The position numbers and the translations under genes are program-made. Of a stretch of DNA of 64,000 nucleotides, positions 43,641 through 52,154 are shown piece after piece. Source of the stretch: Demequina subtropica (GTDB lineage: Bacteria; Actinomycetota; Actinomycetes; Actinomycetales; Demequinaceae); the NCBI RefSeq assembly GCF_000971235.1, contig NZ_BBMB01000004.1, positions 148,988-212,987 on the forward strand, given 5' to 3'. Under the pieces are notes generated by a model, which had not been told where the DNA came from, did not search any database, and worked only from the letters and a program-made list of their open reading frames with translations. Position 1 is the first letter of the stretch. Each line of letters starts with the position of its first letter.

Positions 43641-44243
43641 GTGTCGGACGAGGGCTGGTCGCGTGCGCTCATGGCGGCGTCCGGCGTGCCGGTGGCCGCC
43701 GAGCGCCGCGACGACGGCGTGCGCGCGCTCGTCAACGAGGCGCGCGCCGACGGGCTCGGGGCCGCGCGCATCGCGACCCTCGGGGCGCATCGCTCGACCG
43801 AGGTGCGAGAGGCGATCGCCGCGCGCCCGGACTGCCCGCTCGCGATGCAGGCCACGCTGGTGCACGACCGTCGGGCGTCGGTGCGCGTCGCGCTGGCCTC
43901 GAGCGCCGGGCTCGCGGTGGCGATCGCGGGAGTGCTCAGCCATGACCGCGAGCCGAGCGTGCTCAAGGCGCTTGCGCGCAACGCCGTGACGCCCGCCGTC
44001 GTGCTCGAGACGCTCGCCGCGCATCGCCGCGAGGACGTGGCGCGGCTCGCCCGCCGATCTCTCGAGGGGGCGGTGCTGGGGTCGGGCACGCCCGGCGCGC
44101 AGGAGCTCGAGGACCGGGCCGACGCAGCGCGCCCACCCGCAGCCGGCTCTGGGCCCGGTTCGCCCGCCGGCGGGCGCAACCCCGCGGTGCTGGCGCCCCG
44201 GCCCCAGGTGCCGCCGGGCCACGGCGCCCTCGGGCGACCGTGA
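43641..44243 (+). CDS. LRV-repeat protein B (second of three paralogues)
   Basis: 200 residues from GTG 43641, with GAGGGG 5 nt upstream. After a ~50-residue helical lead, the first unit VREAIAARPDCPLA (Cys65) aligns with protein A, followed by VRVALASSAGLA and VLKALARNAVTPAVVLETLA. The C-terminal ~50 residues are Pro/Gly/Ala-rich. Same fold prediction and unknown function as its neighbours. The 114-nt gap to protein A holds no clear terminator. Confidence 0.7.
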   Translation: MSDEGWSRALMAASGVPVAAERRDDGVRALVNEARADGLGAARIATLGAHRSTEVREAIAARPDCPLAMQATLVHDRRASVRVALASSAGLAVAIAGVLSHDREPSVLKALARNAVTPAVVLETLAAHRREDVARLARRSLEGAVLGSGTPGAQELEDRADAARPPAAGSGPGSPAGGRNPAVLAPRPQVPPGHGALGRP

Positions 44244-44286
44244 AGATGTCGCAGATGTTTCTCGGTGTCTGTTTCGTCACACCGAT

Positions 44287-44316
44287 TTGAGGCGTTGGCG
44301 CCGTCGCGAGTAAATA
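44287..44316 (+). promoter_or_regulatory. Promoter of LRV protein C
   Basis: TTGAGG (44287-44292), an 18-nt spacer and TAAATA (44311-44316) in a locally AT-rich patch, 34 nt before the start codon chosen for gene C. It indicates that gene C can be transcribed separately from A and B. Confidence 0.5.
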
Positions 44317-44349
44317 CTTTCCACAACGGTAAGCGTGGGGAGGCACGAC

Positions 44350-44655
44350 GTGGTGGTTCCGGCTCGAGGGCAGTCCGAGGACGTGGTGAGGGCGCTGGAC
44401 CCGGAGCTCACGGGCTCCGAGCTGCTGCCGCTGGCGGTGCATCGTGATGCCTCGGTGCGCGCCGCGGTCGCCGGCCGCACCGACTGCCCGATGGGGGCGT
44501 TGGTGTCGCTCGGCCACGATTCCAGCCTCGAGGTGCTCTCGGCGCTGCTCGCCAACCCCAGGACGCCGTCGTCGGTGGTGCGTCGGCTCGCCGACCACCG
44601 GGACCCGCGCATCGCGGGGATCGCGGTGCAGCGGCTGCGCAACGCGTTCCGCTGA
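44350..44655 (+). CDS. LRV-repeat protein C (third and shortest paralogue)
   Basis: 101 residues from GTG 44350, selected because GGGGAGG lies 6 nt upstream; GTG 44335 would add five residues. It has the same first unit VRAAVAGRTDCPMG (Cys46), then VLSALLANPRTPSSVV and a final basic unit ending QRLRNAFR. It lacks the disordered tail of A and B, so it is almost the bare repeat domain. It stands 237 nt before infA, which has its own promoter. Confidence 0.68.
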   Translation: MVVPARGQSEDVVRALDPELTGSELLPLAVHRDASVRAAVAGRTDCPMGALVSLGHDSSLEVLSALLANPRTPSSVVRRLADHRDPRIAGIAVQRLRNAFR

Positions 44656-44806
44656 CACGCCTCGGCGCACCGCCGCCGGTCCGGGGGACTGCCGCTGCGG
44701 CCCCGCGACGCGTACAGTGGGACCGGCGCGACGCTGCGCCCGCCCTGGTGTCCGAGGGACCCGCGGAGGGGCCGATGCCCGTTCGCGCGATGACGCGCGT
44801 CCCCGC

Positions 44807-44835
44807 TTGAGAGGTCGCGGAGATTGCCGTATAGT
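44807..44835 (+). promoter_or_regulatory. Promoter of infA and the alpha operon
   Basis: TTGAGA (44807-44812), 17 nt, TATAGT (44830-44835): a near-consensus vegetative promoter 57 nt before infA. It frees infA from dependence on the secY-adk-map transcript. Confidence 0.85.
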
Positions 44836-44892
44836 TTTCCGTTGGGCGTTTTTGCGCGCCCGCATCCCTGTCAATCAACGTTAGCGGAGTTC

Positions 44893-45114
44893 ATGGCTAA
44901 GAAGGACGGCGTCATCGAGGTCGAGGGCGTGGTGGTGGAAGCACTGCCGAACGCATCGTTCCGTGTGGAGCTGACGAACGGGCACCTGGTGCTCGCTCAC
45001 ATCTCCGGCAAGATGCGACAGCACTACATCAGGATCCTCCCCGAGGACCGCGTGGTGGTGGAGCTCAGCCCCTATGACCTGTCCCGCGGCCGCATCGTCT
45101 ACCGCTACAAGTGA
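44893..45114 (+). CDS. infA: Translation initiation factor IF-1
   Basis: 73 residues from ATG 44893 ([20 protein letters not shown]); a longer frame from 44824 runs through the promoter and is rejected. S1-type OB fold with [20 protein letters not shown]. Binds the A site with IF-2 during initiation. Confidence 0.98.
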   Translation: MAKKDGVIEVEGVVVEALPNASFRVELTNGHLVLAHISGKMRQHYIRILPEDRVVVELSPYDLSRGRIVYRYK

Positions 45115-45162
45115 GTCGTCGCGACGGCGTCTTCGCGCGCCTGAGCGACGCAGGAAAGAACC

Positions 45163-45276
45163 ATGAAGGTTAAGCCCAGCGTCAAGCCCATCTGCGACAA
45201 GTGCAAGGTGATCCGACGCAATGGCCGAGTGATGGTCATCTGCGAGAACCTGCGCCACAAGCAGCGTCAGGGCTAG
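45163..45276 (+). CDS. rpmJ: 50S ribosomal protein L36, zinc-binding type
   Basis: 37 residues: [19 protein letters not shown] followed by [18 protein letters not shown]. Cys11, Cys14, Cys27 and His32 form the zinc site. RBS GGAAAG precedes the ATG. Easily missed because of its length. Confidence 0.97.
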   Translation: MKVKPSVKPICDKCKVIRRNGRVMVICENLRHKQRQG

Positions 45277-45317
45277 ACACACCCGAGAACATCCTCGTTC
45301 GACCCTATGCATCAAAC

Positions 45318-45337
45318 CCCCGGCTCGGAGGCCGGGG
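45318..45337 (+). promoter_or_regulatory. Hairpin in the rpmJ-rpsM leader
   Basis: CCCCGGC and GCCGGGG pair perfectly around a TCGGAG loop within the 126-nt spacer before rpsM. A GACACACCCGAG string at 45276-45287, matching 11 of 12 bases of the left end of the rpsL/rpsJ leader element, precedes it. Possible site of translational control; unproven. Confidence 0.4.
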
Positions 45338-45402
45338 CCCGCAACACATAAGCGGGGCGGTCGAGCGTCAGACCTCCGACTACTGATGGAGTAGAACCAG
45401 AA

Positions 45403-45771
45403 ATGGCACGCATCGTCGGTGTCGACATCCCGCGCGACAAGCGCATGGTGATCGCACTTACCTACATCTACGGCGTCGGCCGTACCCGCGCCGAGCAGAT
45501 CCTCGCAGCGACCGGCATCAGCCCGGACCTGCGCGTCAAGGACGCGAACGACGACCAGCTCGTCGCGATCCGTGACTACATCGAGGCCAACTTCACCGTC
45601 GAGGGCGACCTGCGCCGCGAGGTGGCCGCCGACATCCGCCGCAAGGTCGAGATCGGCAACTACCAGGGTCTCCGCCACCGCCGCGGCATGCCCGTCCGTG
45701 GTCAGCGCACCAAGACCAACGCCCGCACCCGCAAGGGCCGCAAGAAGACCGTCGCCGGAAAGAAGAAGTAA
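45403..45771 (+). CDS. rpsM: 30S ribosomal protein S13
   Basis: 122 residues; [20 protein letters not shown] near the start and the basic [19 protein letters not shown] tail that touches P-site tRNA. rpsK starts 3 nt after the stop. Confidence 0.98.
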   Translation: MARIVGVDIPRDKRMVIALTYIYGVGRTRAEQILAATGISPDLRVKDANDDQLVAIRDYIEANFTVEGDLRREVAADIRRKVEIGNYQGLRHRRGMPVRGQRTKTNARTRKGRKKTVAGKKK

Positions 45772-45774
45772 GAC

Positions 45775-46164
45775 ATGGCCGCTCCTACTCGCAAGCCGCG
45801 CAAGAAGATCAAGAAGACCGTCGCGCACGGTCAGGCGCACATCAAGTCCACCTTCAACAACACGATCATCTCGATCACGGACCCCTCGGGCGCCGTGGTG
45901 TCGTGGTCGTCCTCCGGCCAGGTCGGCTTCAAGGGCTCGCGCAAGTCGACGCCCTACGCCGCGCAGATGGCCGCCGAGGCCGCTGCTCGCCGCGCCACCG
46001 AGGCCGGCATGAGCAAGGTGGACGTGTTCGTCAAGGGCCCGGGCTCCGGCCGCGACACCGCGATCCGTTCGCTGACGGCCGCCGGCCTCGAGGTGACCTC
46101 CATCAAGGACGTCACCCCGCAGGCGCACAACGGCTGCCGCCCGCCGAAGCGCCGCCGCAACTAG
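45775..46164 (+). CDS. rpsK: 30S ribosomal protein S11
   Basis: 129 residues: [40 protein letters not shown] and the C-terminal [16 protein letters not shown]. Platform protein near the E site. rpsD, which follows rpsK in many bacteria, is not here; rpoA follows after 156 nt. Confidence 0.98.
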   Translation: MAAPTRKPRKKIKKTVAHGQAHIKSTFNNTIISITDPSGAVVSWSSSGQVGFKGSRKSTPYAAQMAAEAAARRATEAGMSKVDVFVKGPGSGRDTAIRSLTAAGLEVTSIKDVTPQAHNGCRPPKRRRN

Positions 46165-46171
46165 CACGCCC

Positions 46172-46221
46172 GCGCGGGTGAGCCCGCGCTCCTGGTCGCG
46201 GGCCGATGCGTGCATCGGCCC
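46172..46221 (+). promoter_or_regulatory. Overlapping hairpins between rpsK and rpoA
   Basis: Three mutually exclusive stems are present: GCGCGGG (46172-46178) with CCCGCGC (46183-46189); GCCCGCG (46182-46188) with CGCGGGC (46197-46203); and GGGCCGATG (46200-46208) with CATCGGCCC (46213-46221). The last is a 9-bp terminator-like hairpin. The arrangement is that of an attenuator or an mRNA stability switch that sets rpoA against ribosomal protein output. Confidence 0.45.
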
Positions 46222-46320
46222 GTGGCCACCCCCTCATTTCCAGCTTCTGGCCCCAGTCGGACCGATCCCGACCGGGAACCCTCGAGCATCAGATAGCGGA
46301 TGCTCGGAAAGGAAACAACC

Positions 46321-47307
46321 GTGCTGATCGCACAGCGTCCCACGCTGACCGAGAAGGTCATCTCGGAGAACCGTTCGCAGTTCTCGCTCAAGCCGCTCGA
46401 GCCGGGCTTCGGCTACACGCTCGGCAACTCGCTCCGCCGCACGCTGCTGTCGTCCATCCCGGGCGCCGCCGTCACGTCGGTGCGTTTCGAGGGCGTCCTC
46501 CACGAGTTCACCACCATCGATGGTGTGAAGGAGGACGTGACCGAGATCCTGCTCAACCTCAAGAACCTCGTGGTCTCGTCGGAGAACGACGAGCCCGTCG
46601 TGATGTACCTGCGCAAGTCGGGCGCGGGCGTCGTCACGGGTGCTGACATCCAGCCCCCGGCCGGCGTCGAGATCCACAACCCGGACCTCCACATCGCGAC
46701 CCTCAACGCGAAGGCGAAGTTCGAGGTCGAGCTCACGGTCGAGCGCGGTCGCGGCTACGTGCCTGCGGCGATGAACAAGAGCTACGACGCGGAGATCGGT
46801 CAGATCCCCGTCGACTCGATCTACTCGCCCGTCCTCAAGGTGACCTACAAGGTCGAGGCCACCCGTGTCGCGCAGCGCACGGACTTCGACGAGCTGGTCA
46901 TCGACGTCGAGACCAAGAACTCGATCTCGCCCCGCGACGCCGTGGCGTCGGCCGGTGCGACGCTGGTCGAGCTCTTCTCGCTCGCGCGTGGCCTCAACGA
47001 GGCCGCCGAGGGCATCGAGATCGGCCCGTCCGAGACGGACGAGTCGCTCGAGGAGGACTACAACCAGCCGATCGAGGAGCTCAACCTCACGCAGCGGTCC
47101 TACAACTGCCTCAAGCGTGAGGGCATCCACACCGTGGGTGAGCTCACCGCGCGTTCCGAGGCGGACCTCATGGACATCCGCAACTTCGGCCAGAAGTCGA
47201 TCACCGAGGTCAAGGAGAAGCTCGCCGAGCTGGGCTTCTCCCTGAAGGACGGCGCCGTCGAGTACGACAGCGGCTCGTCCGTCTACTTCTCGGGCAGCGA
47301 CGAGTAA
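46321..47307 (+). CDS. rpoA: RNA polymerase alpha subunit
   Basis: 328 residues from GTG 46321 (product begins [22 protein letters not shown] upstream). N-terminal dimerisation domain has [19 protein letters not shown]; the C-terminal domain that binds UP elements and activators has [20 protein letters not shown]. An acidic linker joins them. rplQ follows after 18 nt. Confidence 0.98.
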   Translation: MLIAQRPTLTEKVISENRSQFSLKPLEPGFGYTLGNSLRRTLLSSIPGAAVTSVRFEGVLHEFTTIDGVKEDVTEILLNLKNLVVSSENDEPVVMYLRKSGAGVVTGADIQPPAGVEIHNPDLHIATLNAKAKFEVELTVERGRGYVPAAMNKSYDAEIGQIPVDSIYSPVLKVTYKVEATRVAQRTDFDELVIDVETKNSISPRDAVASAGATLVELFSLARGLNEAAEGIEIGPSETDESLEEDYNQPIEELNLTQRSYNCLKREGIHTVGELTARSEADLMDIRNFGQKSITEVKEKLAELGFSLKDGAVEYDSGSSVYFSGSDE

Positions 47308-47325
47308 CAAGGAGAATTCTCAATC

Positions 47326-47841
47326 ATGCCTACCCCCACCAAGGGTGCCCGCCTGGGCGGCGGTCCCGCGCACGAGCGTCAGATGCTCGCGAACCTTTCG
47401 CAGAGCCTCTTCGAGCACGGCCGCATCACCACCACCGTGACCAAGGCCAAGCGCCTGCGCCCGCACGCCGAGCGTCTCATCACCTTCGCGAAGCGCGGCG
47501 ACCTCGCCTCGCGCCGCAAGGTGCTCGGGATCATCTCGGACAAGGGCGTCGTCCACAAGCTCTTCACCGAGATCGGCCCCGGCTTCGCCGAGCGTGACGG
47601 CGGCTACACCCGCATCACCAAGGTCGGCAACCGCAAGGGCGACAACGCGCCCATGGCCGTGATCGAGCTCGTCGAGTTCGGTGCGCCCGCGAAGAAGGCC
47701 GTCGCCAAGGAGGCCGAGAAGGCCACCAAGAAGGCCGCGCCGAAGAAGGCCGAGAAGGTCGAGGAGGCGCCCGTCGCCGAGGAGACCGTCGTCGAGGAGA
47801 CCGAGGCCGCCGAGGCCCCGGCTGCCGACGAGGCCAAGTAA
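47326..47841 (+). CDS. rplQ: 50S ribosomal protein L17 with acidic/Lys-rich C-terminal tail
   Basis: 171 residues against ~117-127 in E. coli and Bacillus. The L17 body ([20 protein letters not shown] to [10 protein letters not shown]) is normal; the last ~50 residues alternate Lys/Ala blocks and Glu/Ala blocks ([19 protein letters not shown]). Located next to L23-L29 at the tunnel side of the ribosome. Last ribosomal gene of the alpha operon. Confidence 0.97.
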   Translation: MPTPTKGARLGGGPAHERQMLANLSQSLFEHGRITTTVTKAKRLRPHAERLITFAKRGDLASRRKVLGIISDKGVVHKLFTEIGPGFAERDGGYTRITKVGNRKGDNAPMAVIELVEFGAPAKKAVAKEAEKATKKAAPKKAEKVEEAPVAEETVVEETEAAEAPAADEAK

Positions 47842-47881
47842 CCCTCGCCTTCACCCAAGGCAACCCGAGGCGGGTCCGCGC

Positions 47882-48736
47882 ATGCTCCCTGAGACTGTGC
47901 GGGCCCGCCTCGACCTTTCCTACGACGGCACCGACTTCAGCGGCTGGGCGACCCAGCCCGGCCTGCGGACCGTCCAGGGCGTCCTCGAGGACGCGCTCGT
48001 GCGCATCGTCCGCCAGGAGGCGTACCCTCGCGTGACCGTCGCCGGCCGCACCGACGCGGGCGTCCATGCCCGGGGGCAGGTCGCGCACGTCGACATTGAG
48101 GCGTCCGCCTGGGCGCGGATGCCCGGCCGTTCCGAGCGCACGCCCGCGGACGGCCTGCTCTCGCGCCTCAACGGCGTGCTGCCGGACGATGTGGTGGTCC
48201 GGGCGGTCTCCGAGGCCCCAGAGGGCTTCGACGCCCGTTTCTCCGCGACCCAGCGCCGCTACGCCTACCGCGTCACCGATGCGGTGCCCGACGTGCTGCG
48301 CCGGCGCCACGTGCTCCACGTGAGCCGCCCCGTCGACGTCGACGCCCTCAACGCCGCATCGTCCACCCTCACCGGGCTGCGCGACTTCGCGGCGTTCTGC
48401 CGCGGTCGCGAGGGAGCGACCACCATCCGCGACCTGCTCGAGCTGAGCTGGCGCCGTGAGACGGACGGCCCCGACGCCGGTCTCGTGGTCGCGACGGTGC
48501 GCGCGGACGCCTTCTGCCACTCCATGGTGCGCTCGCTCGTGGGCGCGCTCCTCACGGTCGGGGAGGGGCGCCGCGACCTGGACTGGCTCGCGCTCGTCGC
48601 GGCGACCGCGTCCCGTTCCCAGGCGATCGCCGTCGCTCCCGCGCACGGCCTCACGCTGGAGGAGGTCTCGTATCCGGACGATGCGCAGCTCGCCGCGCGC
48701 GCGGAGGCTACGCGAGGACGTCGCACGCTTCCGTGA
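47882..48736 (+). CDS. truA: tRNA pseudouridine(38-40) synthase TruA
   Basis: 284 residues from ATG 47882. The catalytic Asp is in [31 protein letters not shown] begins the first domain and RRYAYRV and [14 protein letters not shown] mark the second. It isomerises uridines 38-40 of the tRNA anticodon stem. It follows rplQ by 40 nt, the common rpoA-rplQ-truA order. Three copies of the 9-mer GCATCGTCC or its complement fall inside this gene. Confidence 0.96.
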   Translation: MLPETVRARLDLSYDGTDFSGWATQPGLRTVQGVLEDALVRIVRQEAYPRVTVAGRTDAGVHARGQVAHVDIEASAWARMPGRSERTPADGLLSRLNGVLPDDVVVRAVSEAPEGFDARFSATQRRYAYRVTDAVPDVLRRRHVLHVSRPVDVDALNAASSTLTGLRDFAAFCRGREGATTIRDLLELSWRRETDGPDAGLVVATVRADAFCHSMVRSLVGALLTVGEGRRDLDWLALVAATASRSQAIAVAPAHGLTLEEVSYPDDAQLAARAEATRGRRTLP

Positions 48737-48763
48737 CCGACGCGCGTGCCGTTCGCGCTCGGA

Positions 48764-48792
48764 TTGAGATTCCGGGCCGGGCCGCGTATGAT
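48764..48792 (+). promoter_or_regulatory. Promoter of rplM-rpsI
   Basis: TTGAGA (48764-48769), a 17-nt spacer and TATGAT (48787-48792), about 125 nt before rplM. It shares the -35 hexamer with the infA promoter. Confidence 0.85.
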
Positions 48793-48918
48793 GGTGCGTC
48801 GTTGTGCGTTCCCTCGTGGACGGTGCCTCCCACTCGCCGCCGCAGGACCCGCCGACCGATTGCTTCGCGATGCCACCACGGCATCGTCCACCAGAACGAG
48901 TAGAAGTAAGGCTTCACA

Positions 48919-49362
48919 GTGCGTACGTTTTCTCCCAAGCCGGGTGACGTCACCAAGAACTGGTACGTCATCGACGCTACTGACGTGGTCCTCGGTCGTC
49001 TGGCCTCCCAGGCCGCTTCGCTGCTCCGCGGCAAGCACAAGGCGACTTTCGCGCCCCACGTCGACGGCGGTGACTTCGTCATCGTCATCAACGCTGAGAA
49101 GGTTGCCCTCTCGGGCAACAAGCTCACCGACAAGATGGTCTACCGCCACTCGGGCTTCCCGGGCGGTCTCTCCGCAGTGCCGATCGGCGAGCTGCTCGAG
49201 AAGAACCCCCGTCGCGTGATCGAGAACGCGGTCAAGGGCATGCTGCCCAAGACCAAGCTCGGCGCCGCCCAGCTCAAGCACCTCAAGGTCTACGCCGGCG
49301 CGGAGCACCCGCACGCCGCGCAGCAGCCCGAGGTCTTCGAGATCTCCCAGGTCGCGCAGTAA
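48919..49362 (+). CDS. rplM: 50S ribosomal protein L13
   Basis: 147 residues from GTG 48919 (AAGTAAGGC upstream). [20 protein letters not shown] and the signature [20 protein letters not shown] are conserved. Early assembly protein, paired as usual with rpsI. Confidence 0.98.
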   Translation: MRTFSPKPGDVTKNWYVIDATDVVLGRLASQAASLLRGKHKATFAPHVDGGDFVIVINAEKVALSGNKLTDKMVYRHSGFPGGLSAVPIGELLEKNPRRVIENAVKGMLPKTKLGAAQLKHLKVYAGAEHPHAAQQPEVFEISQVAQ

Positions 49363-49391
49363 GCGCCGCAGAAGCTTAAGGATTGATGAAA

Positions 49392-49871
49392 GTGGCAGAT
49401 GTGACCACCGAGGTCGAGAACGAGACCCCGTCCGAGTACACCACCGAGACCGTTGCCGAGCGCGGCAAGGGTGTCACCAACGTCGCCCCCGGCGCCGGCC
49501 TCGGCCGTCGCAAGGAGGCCGTTGCCCGCGTCCGCCTGGTGCCCGGCACCGGCAAGTGGACCATCAACGGTCGCGACATCGAGGACTACTTCCCGAACAA
49601 GGTCCACCAGCAGCTGGTGAACTCGCCGTTCGCGCTCCTCGACATCGAGGGCAAGTTCGACGTGCACGCCCGCATCCACGGTGGCGGCCCCTCGGGTCAG
49701 GCCGGTGCGCTGCGCCTCGGCGTCGCCCGCGCGCTGAACGAGATCGACGAGGAGAACAACCGCCCGGCGCTCAAGAAGGCCGGCTTCCTCACGCGTGACG
49801 CCCGCGCGGTCGAGCGCAAGAAGGCCGGTCTCAAGAAGGCCCGCCGCGCGCCTCAGTACTCGAAGCGCTAA
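49392..49871 (+). CDS. rpsI: 30S ribosomal protein S9
   Basis: 159 residues from GTG 49392, which is 9 nt from AAGGA; ATG 49386 is only 3 nt from it. The first ~35 residues are a polar Glu/Thr-rich extension; the S9 body starts at [19 protein letters not shown] and ends with the tRNA-touching tail [31 protein letters not shown] is the family signature. Confidence 0.95.
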   Translation: MADVTTEVENETPSEYTTETVAERGKGVTNVAPGAGLGRRKEAVARVRLVPGTGKWTINGRDIEDYFPNKVHQQLVNSPFALLDIEGKFDVHARIHGGGPSGQAGALRLGVARALNEIDEENNRPALKKAGFLTRDARAVERKKAGLKKARRAPQYSKR

Positions 49872-49881
49872 TCTCTCGCGC

Positions 49882-51243
49882 ATGGCGCGACTTTTCGGCA
49901 CGGACGGTGTCCGGGGCCTCGCGAACCGCGACCTCACCGCGGAGCTGGCCGTCGACCTCTCGGTCGCGGCGGCTCACGTCCTGGGGGAGCGGGGCGAGTT
50001 CTCCGGTCACCGTCCCGTCGCCGTCATCGGCCGCGACACCCGCATCTCAGGCGAGTTCCTGGGGGCGGCGGTCGCGGCCGGTCTTGCTTCCGCGGGGGTC
50101 GACGTCCTCGACCTCGGCGTGGTGCCCACCCCTGCGGTGGCGTACCTGACCGCCTCCACCGAGGCGGACCTGGGCGTGGTGATCTCCGCGTCCCACAACG
50201 CCATGCCGGACAACGGCATCAAGTTCTTCGCGCGCGGCGGCCACAAGCTCGACGACTCGGTCGAGGCGGCCATCGAGGCCCGCGTGGGCGAGGCCTGGTC
50301 GCGGCCCATCGGCGCAGACGTCGGCCGCATCGTCCCGTCCGCGCACCTGGCCGACGAGTACGTCGAGCATGTGGTGGCCTCCGTGCGGTCCTTCGCCGGC
50401 TCGGACAGCCCGCTCGACGGCGTGCACATCGCGGTCGATGCGGCCCACGGAGCCGCGTCCCACGTGGGCCCCGCGGCCCTCGCCAAGGCAGGCGCGCGCG
50501 TCACCGCGATCAACGCGGCACCCGACGGGCTCAACATCAACGAGGGTGTGGGGTCGACCCACCTCGGCCCGCTGCAGGCCGCCGTGGTCGAGCACGGCGC
50601 CGACCTCGGCGTGGCCTTCGACGGCGACGCCGACCGCTGCCTCGCGGTCGACCACACGGGCGCGATCGTCGACGGCGACCAGATCATGGGCGTGCTCGCG
50701 ATCGCGATGCGCGACGCCGGATCGCTCTACCACTCGACGCTCGTCGCGACCGTGATGAGCAACCTGGGCCTGCACCTCGCGATGCGTCGCGCGGGGATCG
50801 ACATGGTCGAGGCGGCGGTCGGCGACCGCTACGTGCTCGAGGCGATGCGCGAGGGCGGCTACACGCTCGGCGGGGAGCAGTCCGGGCACCTGATCGTGGC
50901 GGACTACGCGACCACGGGCGACGGCGTGCTCACGGCGCTGCTCATGACGTCCCAGGTCGCGGCGCGCGGCTCGCTGCGCGAGCTGTGCGCCGACATCGAG
51001 TCCCTGCCGCAGGTGCTCGTCAACGTGCGCGGCGCCGATCGCTCGCGGGTCTACACGGACCTCGTCCTGCAGGCCGCCGTCGCGTCCGCCCGGCGCGAGC
51101 TGGGCGACACCGGCCGGGTGCTGCTGCGCCCGTCCGGGACCGAGCCGCTGGTGCGCGTCATGGTCGAGGCCGCGACGGCCGAGGACGCACAGCGCCACGC
51201 CGACGCGCTGGCCGAGGTCGTCCGCTCGCGGCTGAGCCTCTAG
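49882..51243 (+). CDS. glmM: Phosphoglucosamine mutase
   Basis: 453 residues. The phosphoserine loop is [16 protein letters not shown], the metal loop DGDADRCL, the sugar loop GGEQSGH and the phosphate loop [12 protein letters not shown]. It converts glucosamine-6-phosphate to glucosamine-1-phosphate for peptidoglycan, directly after GlmS, whose gene is 3 kb downstream. The ATG is 10 nt after rpsI without a ribosome site; TAATCT ends 7 nt before it, so a leaderless mRNA is possible. Confidence 0.97.
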   Translation: MARLFGTDGVRGLANRDLTAELAVDLSVAAAHVLGERGEFSGHRPVAVIGRDTRISGEFLGAAVAAGLASAGVDVLDLGVVPTPAVAYLTASTEADLGVVISASHNAMPDNGIKFFARGGHKLDDSVEAAIEARVGEAWSRPIGADVGRIVPSAHLADEYVEHVVASVRSFAGSDSPLDGVHIAVDAAHGAASHVGPAALAKAGARVTAINAAPDGLNINEGVGSTHLGPLQAAVVEHGADLGVAFDGDADRCLAVDHTGAIVDGDQIMGVLAIAMRDAGSLYHSTLVATVMSNLGLHLAMRRAGIDMVEAAVGDRYVLEAMREGGYTLGGEQSGHLIVADYATTGDGVLTALLMTSQVAARGSLRELCADIESLPQVLVNVRGADRSRVYTDLVLQAAVASARRELGDTGRVLLRPSGTEPLVRVMVEAATAEDAQRHADALAEVVRSRLSL

Positions 51244-51255
51244 CGCCCCCCCCGC

Positions 51256-51350
51256 GACACTCCCAACGGACCTGGTCCCGACACGCCGGGCGAAGGGTGG
51301 GATCGGGCGTCGACCGGCGGCGTGTCGCGGCGAGTTCCGTTGGCACTGTC
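51256..51350. repeat. Large imperfect palindrome downstream of glmM
   Basis: Bases 51256-51288 and the complement of 51318-51350 agree at about 27 of 33 positions, with blocks CCAACGGA/TCCGTTGG and CGACACGCCG/CGGCGTGTCG. The ~95-nt unit fills most of the 167-nt glmM-dedA gap. It could be a terminator or a copy of a dispersed palindromic element. Confidence 0.7.
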
Positions 51351-51410
51351 AGGCGGTATCCGGGGATCACCCCATCGCGGTCGCCGCGGACACCTGCCAG
51401 ACTTGGGCGC

Positions 51411-52154
51411 GTGAACGACCTCTGGCACCTCCTGACCGACTGGTCCCATGAACTCGAGATCTGGGTCGAGTCGCTCATGGAGTCGCTGTGGATCTACCCG
51501 AGCGTATTCCTGCTCTCGCTGATCGACGGCGTGTTCCCGGTCGTCCCCTCGGAGTCCGTGGTCATCGCGACGGCGACGGCGTGGAAGCAGACGGGCACGC
51601 CGTGGGTGTGGCTCGTCTGGATCTTCGCGGCGGCAGGCGCGTGGTGCGGCGACCAGCTCGCGTACCTGATCGGTTCCAAGCTCGACGTGCGCAAGCACCC
51701 GTTCTTCGCGCGCGCCGGCATGCGCAAGACGCTCGACTGGGCCGAGTCGACCCTGGAGCGTCGCGGCACCACGTTCATCATCGCGGCGCGCTTCATCCCC
51801 ATGGGCCGCGTCGCGGTGAACCTCACGGCCGGGGCGCTGCGGTACCCGCGCCCCTGGTTCATGATCGTGGACGCGGTCGCGGTGGTGATCTGGGCGACCT
51901 ACGGCACCGCGCTCGGCATCTGGGCCGGCTCGATCTTCGAGAACCTGCTCGTCTCGATCGCCGTGGGCGTGGTGGGGGGCATCCTCATCGGCATCCTCAT
52001 CGACAAGATCCTCGCCAGGCTCGGCTTCGCCGAGCCCGAGCTGCCCGATCTCGCGGGCGAGATCGAGGAGCGGCTGGTGACCGGCGAGCTGCAGATCCGC
52101 CCGACGCGTCGTGAGCGCCGCGCGGCCGAGGGCGGCGCGGACGATGGCGACTGA
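51411..52154 (+). CDS. DedA-family membrane protein
   Basis: 247 residues from GTG 51411. Four to five hydrophobic segments and the DedA/SNARE-associated features: the acidic SLIDGVFPVVPSES, a GDQLAYLIG segment, and FIIAARFIPMGRVAVNLTAG with its conserved Arg and Gly. Members are undecaprenyl-phosphate or phospholipid flippases; which substrate applies here cannot be told. CAGACT ends 7 nt before the GTG and no ribosome site is seen (leaderless candidate). The C-terminal ~40 residues are charged and cytoplasmic. Overlaps the methyltransferase gene by 11 nt. Confidence 0.9.
   Translation: MNDLWHLLTDWSHELEIWVESLMESLWIYPSVFLLSLIDGVFPVVPSESVVIATATAWKQTGTPWVWLVWIFAAAGAWCGDQLAYLIGSKLDVRKHPFFARAGMRKTLDWAESTLERRGTTFIIAARFIPMGRVAVNLTAGALRYPRPWFMIVDAVAVVIWATYGTALGIWAGSIFENLLVSIAVGVVGGILIGILIDKILARLGFAEPELPDLAGEIEERLVTGELQIRPTRRERRAAEGGADDGD

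Noticed and set aside
44335-44349. Upstream GTG 44335 as start of LRV protein C
   Set aside because: The GTG overlaps the ribosome site GGGGAGG that serves GTG 44350 at ideal spacing.
44824-44892. 23-codon N-terminal extension of infA
   Set aside because: It runs through the -10 element, and IF-1 begins [12 protein letters not shown] throughout actinobacteria.
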